A DNA stretch of 64,000 nucleotides from Craterostigma plantagineum (taxonomy: Eukaryota; Streptophyta; Magnoliopsida; Lamiales; Linderniaceae), in the NCBI GenBank assembly GCA_027422505.1, contig JAPQWV010000017.1, positions 19,035,501 to 19,099,500 of the forward strand, in the 5' to 3' direction. Under the pieces are notes generated by a model. That model was not told the DNA's origin. It searched no databases and saw only the letters and a list, made by a program, of their open reading frames with translations. Below, piece after piece: positions 1-9,501 of this stretch. Each line of letters opens with the position of its first letter. The first letter of the stretch is position 1. Position numbers and translations under genes: made by a program.

Positions 1-860
1 CAACCTACATCATCGGAATATCCAAGTCAGTTCTAATCTGAGCAACACTTGACCCAAGGAAGCTTGGGCACAAGAAAGCTGGCCCGAGAAAGCCTCAAGG
101 CTAGCACATATGGATAGGGAGGAACCACGGAGATCTGGAGAGTTGGAAGTTGAAGCAGGATTCCCCATGAACATTGACTCATTCAGGATGAAATTCAGAT
201 TCGAAAGCGAAGTCTCCGTGCCTCCGCTCTTACTCTTATTCCGAACGCTTTAGCCCGGCTTTTTGCTCCTTCGCCAGCAGACTTCCAGCCTTACGCTGAT
301 GAGCTACTCATGATCTGCCTCAGGCTTAGCTTATTCTTTAACTGCCTGATCGTGGTGTCCCTACACTTTAGCCACTCAACTAGCTCTCTTGGGGATGAGC
401 CACGACCGAGGAACCAGCAGAGTGGACATCCCACTTACCTGAGAAGGTCGGCGAGATCCACAGCATTGTAACACAACCTCCACGCTAGCGCATGGAGGCC
501 TGGCTCCAGCAGCAGGAGTTCTACATCAGTTCTCCATCGACAAAGAGACCGGATATATTCGATCAGAAGCCCAACTTCGAGCTGACGAACGAAGATCTGA
601 TCTGTCTTGTCATGGTCCATAGATTACCAGCGATCGGGATCGTTGCCTCGCCCTGGTAAGGGAAACATGAGCTGTTCAATCCTGATTAATAAGGTCCAGC
701 TCTATGCTGGTTGAGGTTCCCAAGTCCGACTCCAAGCTGCCCGCGCTCCGCCGACTTCTAAAGACCTTATCCATATGAACAGGATTTTCAAGTCCAACTT
801 TCTACCAGCGAAAGGGACCGGCTCTACTGGGTTTCAATGATCAGCTTTCCATCAACATGT
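1..860. other. Unassigned degenerate DNA
   Basis: No reading frame here resembles a protein I recognise, and both strands carry many stops. The stretch lies directly before an LTR-like sequence, so it may be the worn internal part of a retrotransposon, but nothing in the bases proves that. Recorded as 'nothing recognisable'. Confidence 0.3.
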
Positions 861-1635
861 GAAGTCCTAAGCTGTTTGGGACTTCTTGGGCAACGGTAGG
901 AAATGGCGGAAGGAATTCAAGGACACGCGAAGAGGAATGCCTTCTTAATAATACTCCAAGCTGCAATACTTAGCATATTGCAACTCAGAGTAGGGGGACT
1001 GGATGATAGGGGTGACCTATTCAGCATTCCTCCTGACCTGACGACCTACAAGGTACAGAGTAGGAGGTCGAGTCTGAAGGAGGCAAGGACCAGGTACGAG
1101 GTCCCACCAGAGGCAATGTACGAAGCTGATATTTGGAAGAGCTACGGAAATATCCCAGGAAGCTACGGAGCTATCCGAAAGGACCAGAAGAAGAGCACGG
1201 AAGAGCTACGGGAGCGTCCTGGAGACCTTACGAATGAGGACAGTATGAAACCCTAGACGCGTGAGTAGTATAAATAAGTGGCTTTTATCCACTGTAGATC
1301 ATCTTCCACACGCCCCACACACACTAACACACCAAGAACACACACACACATACCCTCTCTCCCTCTCTTTATCTTCTCTTTACTGTTTAGAGCTTAGAAT
1401 CACTTCTAAATATGAGAGAAGGCGAGCTTGAGTGTATAATATTCCTCCATTAATAATGAATATTCTCCGGCGGCCCGTGGACGTAGGATTCGCCCGAATC
1501 CGAACCACGTAAATCATCGTCTCTTTACTTTTCCGTCTCGTTCTTCATACATTCAACCACGATTTCATCCGAACCGACCCTCACCTTTATTTCCCGGACC
1601 ATAAATCTTGTTGATCGGGGTCGTTACCCGCATCA
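861..1635 (+). repeat. LTR fragment (LTR A), 3' part clear
   Basis: A TATA box (TATAAATAAG, 1269-1278) is followed by a pyrimidine-rich leader with CA repeats, then a stem-loop at 1476-1509 and a CA-ending terminus near 1635. This is the U3-R-U5 order of a plant LTR. The left boundary is uncertain; 861 is a guess, and only about 1240-1635 is well supported. The 117-codon open frame at 903-1256 lies in the U3-like part and shows no known domain, so I do not call a gene. No partner LTR was found in the window, so this is a fragment or solo LTR. Confidence 0.5.
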
Positions 1636-2486
1636 AGCCCATAAAGAAGAAAAGCCCATAATAAGGTACAGAATCAGATCTGGGAGAAAGGACCTGCGAA
1701 GATCCCCCGGATATAAGCATTATCCGGGCAAAGGAAGTAGGACTTTTGGGTATTCAAGGACGAAAGGACAGTGGAAAAGAAGGAGGAGAGTCACAGGGAC
1801 GCGTGTAAACTCATTATAGGAAGGTGCCACTGATCATAAAGCTGTAGCCGTCACAGAGATCCATCAATCCACAGTTTCCTGCTGTTCACAGTACCCTAGG
1901 GGTCACGTCCCTGAATTCCTGGAATTCTACATAGAAAAAGCTATTGGGAGCTGCTATAAAAGGAGGGACTTACAATTTTTCAGAACAACGATTATCATTC
2001 TAACACTTTTCCACACACGAAAAACACCTAGAAATCTCTCTTTCTCACTGTAATAGTTCTCTTCCATTAGATCTTTAACAGATATGAGTGGAAGTGAGTT
2101 ATGAGCGTGTAAATCTCCCAAGTTAGTGAAAACCAGCGAGCGCCCGTGGACGTAGGATCTACAAAGATCCGAACCACGTAATCCTTGTGTTATTTCGTTT
2201 ATGTTCAAACAGGTCCCCCACGTTCCAAACATGTTCAAGCAGGTCCCCCAACGTCACAGACAGGTCCCCCAACGTCCCAAACAGGTCCCCAATACATCAA
2301 ACAGGTCCCCCGGCGTCCCAAACAGGTCTCCAACGTCCTAAATACGATTCCAAACACGCCCCTTTCGGTTTCCTTGTAAATAAGCACCTTATGCACATTC
2401 TCAACTTTGTAATACCATTTCTCCGGCTATATAAATTTCCCTTCCCCACACATATAAATCTTGTTGATTGTGATTGCCCCATATCA
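1636..2486 (+). repeat. LTR fragment (LTR B), different family from LTR A
   Basis: This resembles LTR A in plan but not in most of its sequence. It has a TATA box (TATAAAAG, 1955-1962), a leader, a stem-loop at 2145-2178 and an end in ATATCA near 2486. It ends with a TTGTTGATTGTGATTG stretch like the end of LTR A (TTGTTGATCGGGGTCG), so the two are probably distant relatives. An array of short repeats (2208-2345) is inserted in the U5-like part. The left boundary at 1636 is set only because LTR A ends there. Confidence 0.45.
2208..2345 (+). repeat. Short tandem repeat array in LTR B
   Basis: Six to seven imperfect copies of a 17-20 bp unit of the form CAGGTCCCCCAACGTCCCAAA. The repeats create overlapping open frames rich in Pro, Gln, Thr and Ser in all three plus-strand phases, which are by-products of the repeat and not genes. 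Confidence 0.8.
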
Positions 2487-2812
2487 ATAGGTAAGCAAAC
2501 CCATAATTTCCTCGAATCAAGTGCAATAATTGAAGACTAGCTATGATGTTTTCCTCAGTATTCTATATGGTCTGAGTTATTAATAATAACCTAATTGAGT
2601 AAATGGAGAGGAACTTAAACAAGTCGAACTCAGCTTATTTTCCAAGATCAAATTCGAAATATAGCTGGACAGAAAAAGAAAATCGAATATAATTTTTTTC
2701 TCTAAGTTCGATTCCATAATCCATTATAAATAATGACTCCTCCAACTTCCAAGGTGGCTCGCGAGATGGGAACTGAAAGTTTGAAAATTTGAAAGTTAAC
2801 GTAAACATAATA

Positions 2813-3050
2813 CTCCCTCCCTCCCTAACCATTTTATACATTTTACTAAATCGGGCGTCTCATCTTGTGTACATTTCCTTATGTAGCAAAAAAAAATTAT
2901 CATAAACAATCAATATAATAATATTAATTCTTAAAAGACGTGTTAAAATATACACTTTTTACCTTTTAATTGTACTTTATTATTAAAATATTCAGTTTCT
3001 TAATTCCTTGCCAACTCCCAAATGTCCATAAATATTTGGGACAGAGGGAG
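2813..3050. mobile_element. Stowaway-like MITE (copy 1)
   Basis: The element begins CTCCCTCC and ends GGGACAGAGGGAG, which are inverted with respect to each other, and it is flanked by TA on both sides (2811-2812 and 3051-3052). That is the signature of Tc1/mariner-type Stowaway MITEs. Two relatives lie at 30901-31142 and 36119-36347. It has no coding capacity. Confidence 0.8.
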
Positions 3051-3052
3051 TA

Positions 3053-3880
3053 ATATGAAAGTACAAATTTTACGAGTATCTATTTTATTATATAAGGTGA
3101 AGGGTGACTATAAAAACCCTAAACCCAACCATTTATAATTTCATTAATTATGTAATTATCATATTTAATCCCTCCATTTTCAATTACTGTACCTATACAA
3201 CACATTTATATTAAACAGAGTGTGCAGAAAAGTACTAAGTGTTGATTAGCTTTCGATCCGTCACATACCAAGAATTGGGATAGATACAACACACTAAATA
3301 CTATTTTTTTTGTCTAAAACCTTCTCGAGTTTGGGTCTATTCCTCCTTACCCATCTGCAAAAAAAAAAAACAAATCCGCGCGGTTGGATTTTCGACTCGT
3401 CGTCGAAAATTTGAATTTTTTACGACTCAGTCGAAAATCTAATAAATCTTAATATTGGTGGGATCAATTTCTTTTAAATGGATTAATAGTTTTTTTCCAG
3501 AAATAGAAAACAAATGTAAAATGGAGTAACTGGGTTGAACCGACCCAAAACCCGTGAATTAGTACTACAACTGTTTCCAATTTCCCCTCATTGGTTGGTA
3601 CCGAGTGCTGTATTTTGTCCACCATCGTCGTCGCGGGAAATTGTTCAGCTCGGAGAACTTCAATCATGGAAGACGAAACGCGATCAGATCGATGCATCAT
3701 CACGTTCGTCGACTGTATTAAAGTCATCAGCTAAAGTTGGAGGTAAGCTGGTACGTTCTGTATTTTCTCGATGATTTTTTTTTCTGATTTAAGTGTGTCA
3801 TCTCGTGAGTGTAGGAATCCGTTGGGCTCCTCAATCATTCGCCTAGGTACCGTCTTCGTAGGTTCTGATTCGGTGCGGTT
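3053..3880. other. Non-coding DNA downstream of UGT pseudogene
   Basis: AT-rich DNA with several A and T runs and no supported gene. The part from about 3500 adjoins the 3' end of the minus-strand UGT pseudogene and may hold its former 3' untranslated region. Confidence 0.4.
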
Positions 3881-4861
3881 CTATTTCACAGCACAGAGTC
3901 CTTCTAACGCCTTCACAACTCCTTGGAACTCTTCTCCACTCTTCATTCTCACCTCCTCCCTCAATTCTGCAGCTCGATTCCTCAAATCCCGCCCATTCTT
4001 GCCGAGAACCACGTCTCTGATCGCTTCGGCGATCTCTTCTCTCTGAAGCCTTCCTTCACCGTGTCTCTGAACCTCAACTCCGTACCCGAGCTCTGCCACA
4101 ACCTTGGCGTTCATCGGCTGGTCCAAGTGCATGGGCACGCATATGTTTGGGACTATAAACTCCAATCCCTCCATCAACGAATTCCAACTGCAGTGGCTCA
4201 CAAAACCCCCCAAAGCTCGAATGGCTCAGAATCCTAGCCTGCGGGGCCCACTTCTCCACGACCCGACCCTTGTCACCGACCCTCTCGAAAAACCCTTCTG
4301 GTAATACGTCGTGGGCTTTCGTCCCATCTCCTTTACGAAACCGTACGATCCATACGAAGCTGACCTTGCTCTGCTCCAACCCATAAGCTATTTCTTGAAT
4401 CCCTTCCCAATTCAAGAAGCAGTTAGTCCCAAAGGATACCAAAACGGTCGACAGTTCATCTTTGCTCCAAAGCCAACCCATGGCTCGCTTCCATGACGAT
4501 TGAGACTTCTTCTGATTCGCTCTTCGTGTCCCGAAACATCGCTCCTGTCGGCACTATCTTTCCTTTGAGCAGTTGAGATGTGTAGCCCATGTACTTTCCC
4601 TCCATAGCGCTCGTGCTGTTCATCAGTAAGATCCCGTCGTTTTTCCATTCGGCCTGAATATCATCCTCGGGATCCTCGTTCTCTTCGCTGCATATATCCT
4701 TAAGATTAGATAAGAACACAGACAGCTTTAACTCGGTCAGTTTTATTGCAGGAAAAGGGTATTCTTCCCCTGGGTAACGCCCCAAGTGAACGAAGTAAGA
4801 CAGCATTGCTGCGCCAGAGGTGTTGAAGCGAACCGTGGCTATGTTCGACCTCTTAGCCACC
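3881..4861 (-). pseudogene. UGT94-like glucosyltransferase pseudogene, C-terminal half
   Basis: This is the C-terminal half of a family-1 UDP-sugar glycosyltransferase, clearly related to the intact gene at 29279-30658. The PSPG donor-binding box is recognisable (WAPQARILSHSS, then HCSWNSLMEGLEF, ending in Gln). It is a pseudogene. A one-base insertion in an A/C run near 4200-4210 shifts the frame inside the PSPG box, and a second shift near 4480-4490 separates the linker from the C-terminal domain. The usual HCGWNS has become HCSWNS. The reading breaks at 4861, where an LTR element is inserted, and the upstream protein resumes at 9220. Confidence 0.9.
4843..4861. repeat. 19-bp direct repeat flanking LTR element, left copy
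   Basis: GTTCGACCTCTTAGCCACC occurs here and again at 9220-9238, directly outside the two LTRs of the 4862-9219 element. It is UGT coding sequence, and the second copy carries on into the rest of the UGT, so it behaves as a target-site duplication but is far longer than the usual 4-6 bp. Confidence 0.85.
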
Positions 4862-5641
4862 TGATGCCGTCGAAAATTGACCTACCGCGAAAATGGACTG
4901 ACGGCCTTCTTCCTGCCTGAATCTCGCCAAGTGCCTTGGCCGGAGACTGTAGAAACAGGGTGAATTTTGGGGGTCGTTTGCCCTCTTGCCTTAGTCAAGA
5001 GGGTAATTCCGTTTAAGGTAGTGTAAACACAGGAATGCAGTGCAATGTAGTGTAAAAAATGGCAGAAACGACTGGGAAAAACGTACCTGGACTATGAGGT
5101 TCTTGGTGGTATTTATGGTGTTGCGAGGGATGTACTTGGTCTCTAACAGTTATTCCCCACGTTTGGCGTCCCCCGGCCGTTTCTTCCACGTCTTGGTGAC
5201 CACGTGCGCGAAGTTGTCGGCAGCCACGATCAAACATCGCTAGGTCTCCTCTCCTAGGGTGTTGGTAAGGTATAATTCTCTTCGGGCGATTCCTGTATGT
5301 GGCCGCCCTTGGAGCTTCGGGCTCTCATGTGGGGTAATTCCCTTCTGGCTCCCTACGTAGGCGGTCCCTTCTTAGCGCTTTAGGCTTTCTCGGGTGGGGA
5401 AGCTCTCAGGTTTTCCTTCCCTCCGATATATCCTCGAGGAGATACCACCCCTATGTCTCGCAGTCCAGCGATTGGAATATTGGTCAGAACACCCTGAGGG
5501 GGTCTTTTCCCGACCTGAGATCTTCCCGACGTTAGGTCATTCAATCAGTAGGGGTATTTTGACAGACGGTACGAAGGTGTCCGAGTTGGTTATGGCCGGT
5601 TCGGGTATTTTGCCGCGTTAGGGATGAAAATCGGGGGTAAC
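4862..5641 (+). repeat. 5' LTR of the 4862-9219 element
   Basis: Aligns base for base with 8446-9219 over almost its whole length, apart from the first dozen bases and scattered changes. It ends in GGGGGTAAC at 5641. The two LTRs are diverged enough that the insertion is not recent. Confidence 0.9.
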
Positions 5642-6016
5642 AATAGTCCCCTCTTTGAATAGTCCAAAAGAGTTGTGAATTTTGGACGTAGTGGGGCAGC
5701 GGTAAAATGCTCGATTCGGTGATAGCCCTACTCGGGTGTTTATGAAATTCCCCTTGGCATGCGTAGGAGTTTTCATACGCTGAAACATCTATTCGTCCTT
5801 ACTGCCACGTGCCGTTTTACTAGTGGTTGCCTCCGATGGGACGTTTGGGCGGGAGTTCTGGCGCTCCTTCCCACGATCGAAGCGGGCCATCCTGATCCGT
5901 TGATCTAGTCCAAATCCAAGGGCCTAGATCGGTGAGCTGGGGCCTATATATACCCCACACCATTTCTCCATTTTCTTCTTTACGCTTTCTTGCTCTTGAA
6001 ATCCGCCCGAGCTCAA

Positions 6017-6024
6017 GATCCTTC
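6017..6024. repeat. 8-bp target-site duplication of hAT element, left
   Basis: GATCCTTC here is repeated exactly at 7050-7057, bracketing 6025-7049. An 8-bp duplication is the hAT hallmark. Confidence 0.9.
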
Positions 6025-6067
6025 TAGAGGTGTCAAAGTGGCCCGTAGCCTGCGGGCCGGCCCGCCC

Positions 6068-6532
6068 TGTGACGCCCGGGGCCGAAGAGGGCGGGGAGTG
6101 ATCGCCGGTGCCAGGGTGCACGGACAATGAGCGGCTCCTGGCAGGCTTCTAGGCGAAGGGGTACATGAACGAACCGATCCAACACCAGAATGAGAGGGGA
6201 TCCTGAGACTGACAATGTATGGGCGTGTCAGGCTAAGAGTCGTATAAAAGAATTGATAGTACTACTCATATCACCAAGGTCGACCTACCTTTTCGGGAGT
6301 CCATCTATAGAAACTCCGAAGTTAAGCGTGCTTGATTTGGGGCAATCTAGGGATGGGTGACCCCATGGGAAGTTTCTCAGGGTGCGTGTGAGCGAGTGCA
6401 CGAAGCACGCTAAAAGGTTAAATGGTGATACAGTGGGGCCAGACTATCAGTCGGAGTGTGGTGGGCCCAACCCCACTAGTCCCGGTAGGGACCGAAGCTA
6501 TAGTGACACCCGATATGGGACGGGTTGTTACA
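6068..6532 (+). mobile_element. Cassandra-like solo LTR carrying a 5S rRNA-type promoter
   Basis: The unit starts TGTGACGCCC, ends GGGTTGTTACA and is flanked by the 5-bp duplication CGCCC (6063-6067 and 6533-6537). It contains a stretch very like plant 5S rRNA (6312-6386). TG...CA ends, a 5-bp duplication and a 5S promoter together point to the Cassandra group of terminal-repeat retrotransposons in miniature. Only one LTR is present and no internal domain, so it is a solo LTR. At 465 bp it is longer than the Cassandra LTRs I know of (about 240-350 bp). Confidence 0.8.
6312..6386 (+). promoter_or_regulatory. 5S rRNA-like internal pol III promoter inside an LTR
   Basis: Contains AACTCCGAAGTTAAGCGTGC (box A region) and GGATGGGTGACC followed by TGGGAAGT (intermediate element and box C of 5S genes). 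The rest of the 5S gene is missing or altered, so this is a captured promoter and not a 5S rRNA gene. Confidence 0.8.
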
Positions 6533-7132
6533 CGCCCCGCCCCGCTAAAGTGGCGGGTTGGGCTGAGCTTTTTCAGGCCCGCCACCCAGCCCGCGCGGGC
6601 CGCGGGCTTGGCGGGGCTTGGCGGGCTAGCCCGCGGGCTGGCCCGTCATTATTGTAAATATATATAATATATTAAATAAATATATATTATATTGAAAATA
6701 AATACTAAATATAGTAAAACTAAGTTAATTATATAATATAATTAATGTCATTAATTATGTATCATTAATATCATATTTATTCATTTTATTCATAATTAAT
6801 ATCATATTTATTCATAATTTATTAATAAATACCATAATTAAATAAAAATTATTACTAATTAAAATTTTAAAATAAAATAAAAAATAGAAAAAAAATAATA
6901 GGCGGGCGGGCCTGGCCCGCTGTGGGGCGGGGCGGTCCCCAGTTTTTTAGACCCGCCAGATGGCAGGCCAGGCCGCCCCGCCCCGCCAAGTGGCGAGCTT
7001 TGGCGGGTGGCGGGCCAGCCCGGCCCGCCCCGCCAAATTGACAGTACTAGATCCTTCCTAGCTCTCTGCTCCAGCTTTTAGGTACTCGTAAGTTTTCCTT
7101 CCCTTATTCCTTCTTCCCTCCTCTTTTTGGCT

Positions 7133-8445
7133 ATGTCTTCTCATAGTAATAGCGACTCCTGGGGTAGTTCCACTTCGGGTAGTTCTGAGAATAGTGACTC
7201 GAGTAGAACTGTTACCGATATTAATGATGGGGGTGAAGGTCCCTCGGGAAGTAGGGACCTAATAACTCAGCCCGAACTTGCGGCTCCCCTAGGTCGTCCT
7301 CTCCTTAACCAGATCCCCCACCCCTAGAAACAGACTTTTCCAATAACCGTGCTTACCGCGCGACGGTTCGGCAGTGGGTTAGGAACGTGGAGGCGATTCG
7401 GGAAAGGGCCGCGAGTCGGAGAAGGGATGGGGAGGAGGAGAATGAATTCCTCCGTTGGCACGAAGTTAAAGTGTCCTCCTTCACCTACGCGCAAATTCCC
7501 CACCTCCAGGCCAAGTCGGGCATGTCCGACCTATTTGAAGTCAGGGTGCCTTCTCTAACCGATGTCGCCAGCGACCCCCCTAAGGGCTTCGGGACGTATT
7601 TTCTGGATCAGGTGGATATGGGCCTTCGTTTTCCCCTCCCACAGTTTCTTGTAGATATCTTTAAGTATTACGGAATTTCCCCCGGCCAGTTAGCTCCCAA
7701 TTCCTTCAGCCACATTCTCTCATTAGCCGTCCTTTTGAGTGGCTTCGGCTATTCTCCCATCGTCCCCATGATCAACTTCTTTTTGAGAATCAGTAAGAAG
7801 GAAGAGGGAAAGTTCTTCTTTTCCCCCTCACCTCGATACCCTGACCTCATTCAAGGCCACCCCTCATCACACAAAGGTTGGATGAGTAAATATTTCTTCC
7901 TTCGGTCTCTCGAGGGCATCCTCGAAAGCCAGTTGCTTCCCTTTTCCTGGGAGGACGACACGTCCATTGAGGATCCCCTTCCTCCAAGCTCGAGTCAAGC
8001 CGATTCTTTTTGTCGAAGGTGGGTGAGAGAAAATTTTTAGCCCCCGAACTCATAACAGACGACCTTCTCTTTCTCTTCGGTTTTAGTTCCAAGGAGTCCG
8101 AGGTGCCTCCCAACCTAGGTATATATATATTCATTGCCCGAACCTCATAGGCCCGAATATCCTTATGCAAAGTTTTCTAATACTTCGTCTTTTGCAGCTC
8201 AACGAATGGATATAGCCACGATCGCAGCCATCCAATCTTCGGGCGAGGAGGGCGACGTCCAAGTGCTCTCGCGGACTCCCCCGACTCAATCTTCCCGATC
8301 TAAAGGGAAGGGCAAGGCACCGGCCTCTTCCTCCCGATCTAAAAGGCGGCAGGGAAGAGGCCAGCGGCGCCTTCTGGCGACCTATCTTCGAAGAGGTCCA
8401 AATCCGCATTCGCACCTTCCCCAGCCTCGGGAGAGTTTGTGGCCC
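7133..8445 (+). pseudogene. Plant retroelement gag-like protein (PF04195-type), broken
   Basis: A Ser/Asp-rich N-terminus (from ATG 7133) leads, after a one-base slip in a C run near 7316-7325, into a frame running to 8040. That frame contains a segment centred on FPLPQFLVDIFKYYGISPGQ and LAPNSFSHILSLAVLL, which matches the 'putative gypsy-type transposon' family (PF04195) found in many plant elements; its function is unknown. A slip in a T run near 8035 ends this frame. The next in-phase segment continues to a consensus intron (GT 8119-8120, AG 8196-8197), followed by a basic Ser/Lys-rich tail that runs into the 3' LTR. It has no enzymatic domain. Start and intron are inferred from sequence only. 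Confidence 0.65.
8119..8197 (+). other. Probable intron in the element's gag-like gene
   Basis: AACCTAG|GTATATAT at the left and TTTTGCAG|CTCAACG at the right give a 79-base intron that removes stop codons and joins two parts of the same kind of protein. Inferred; no transcript data. Confidence 0.5.
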
Positions 8446-9219
8446 TGGGTCCCGCGAAAATTGACCTACCACGAAAATGGACTGACGGCCTTAGTCCCAC
8501 CTGAATCTCGCCGTGTGCCTTGGCCGGAGACTGTAGAAACATGGTGAATTTTGGGGGTCGTTTGCCCTCTTGCCTTAGTCAAGAGGGTAATTCCGTTTAA
8601 GGTAGTGTAAACATAGGAATGTAGTGCAATGTAATGTAAAAAATGGCAGAGTAACGGCTTATTATCGGGAAAAACGTACCTGGACTGTGAGGTTCTTGGT
8701 GGTATTTATGGTGTTGCGAGGGATGTACTTGGTCTCTAATAGTTATTCCCCACGTTTGGCGTCCCCCGACGGTTTCTTCCACGTCTTGGTGACCACGTGT
8801 TCGAAGTTGTCGGCAGCCACTAGCAAACATCTCCAGGTCTCCTCTCCTAGGGTGTTGGTAAGGTATAATTCCCTTCGGGCGATTCCTGTGTGTGGCCCCC
8901 CTTGGAGCTTCGGGCTCTCATGTGGGGTAATTCCCTTCGGGCTCCCTATATAGGCGGTCCCCTCTTAGCGCTTTAGACCTTTCTCGCGTGGGGAAGCTCT
9001 CAGGTTTTCCTTCCCTCCAGTATATCCTCGAGGAGACACCACCCCTATGTCTCGCAGTCCAGCGATTGGAATATTGGTCAGAACACGCCGAGGGGGTCTC
9101 TTCCCGACCTTAGGTCATTCAATCAGTAGGGGTATTCTGACAGGCGGTACGAAGGTGTCCTAGTTGGTTATGGCCGGTTCAGGTATTTTGCCGCGTTATG
9201 GATGAAAATCGGGGGTAAC
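8446..9219 (+). repeat. 3' LTR of the 4862-9219 element
   Basis: Direct repeat of 4862-5641. Ends GGGGGTAAC at 9219, directly followed by the second copy of the 19-bp UGT duplication (9220-9238). Short indels distinguish it from the 5' LTR. Confidence 0.9.
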
Positions 9220-9501
9220 GTTCGACCTCTTAGCCACCGATCAAGCCCACGGTACCACAACGTCGTGGATCAGTAGGTCGGGCTTGAGATTCTTTAAAAT
9301 TCCCGAAAATTCTTCCTTGGACGTTCCAGGGCCTTTCTGAGCGCCTTGTGGAGGTGGAATGGCAGTCCCTTTGCCGTGCGGTGCTGAGGGTCGGGAAGTT
9401 TTCGACAAGTCGGCAGGCGAAGTTCGACTGTTTTGATATTTCCCGCGATTCTTTCGTGGATGATGGAGTCGAGGATTGCCTTCGTCGAGCATACGTAGCA
9501 G
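9220..9501 (-). pseudogene. UGT94-like pseudogene, N-terminal middle part
   Basis: The minus strand encodes the segment between the catalytic-His region and the first inserted element, including PDLLIHDVVVPWA, which aligns with PDLLIHDVILPWA around the catalytic Asp117 of the intact paralogue. It also keeps a CSTK-like stretch and DPQHRT, but it switches frame internally and has a stop. The right end is cut at 9501 by the Athila-like element. The 5 bp AGCAG at 9497-9501 reappears at 20163-20167. Confidence 0.85.

Larger units (their letters stand above)
6025..7049. mobile_element. Non-autonomous hAT element
   Basis: Termini TAGAGGTGTCAAAGTGGC (left) and, read on the other strand, TAGTACTGTCAATTTGGC (right) are imperfect inverted repeats, with exact 8-bp duplications outside. 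The subterminal regions are packed with GGCCCGCC/GGCGGGCC motifs that can fold back, with an AT-rich core (6655-6900) and no transposase. A 465-bp LTR (6068-6532) is inserted in its left arm. Confidence 0.9.
4862..9219 (+). mobile_element. Non-autonomous LTR retrotransposon with a gag-like gene only
   Basis: Two direct repeats of about 0.78 kb (4862-5641 and 8446-9219) bound an internal region that encodes one plant retroelement protein (7133-8445) and no protease, reverse transcriptase or integrase. It therefore must rely on another element for replication (TR-GAG/LARD-like). It is inserted in the UGT pseudogene and itself contains an hAT element at 6025-7049. The LTRs start with TG, but the right end reads TAAC rather than the canonical CA. 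I did not recognise the primer-binding site; the bases after the 5' LTR (CAATAGTCCCC) do not match the common Met primer. Confidence 0.85.

Noticed and set aside
903..1256. 117-codon gene
   Set aside because: It lies in the U3-like part of an LTR, has no recognised domain and may be open by chance; kept only as part of the LTR.
2185..2540. Small Pro/Gln-rich proteins in several frames
   Set aside because: They are produced by a 17-20 bp tandem repeat in an LTR.
6312..6386. 5S rRNA gene
   Set aside because: Only the internal promoter part matches; both ends of a 5S gene are missing and the stretch lies within an LTR with its own target duplication.
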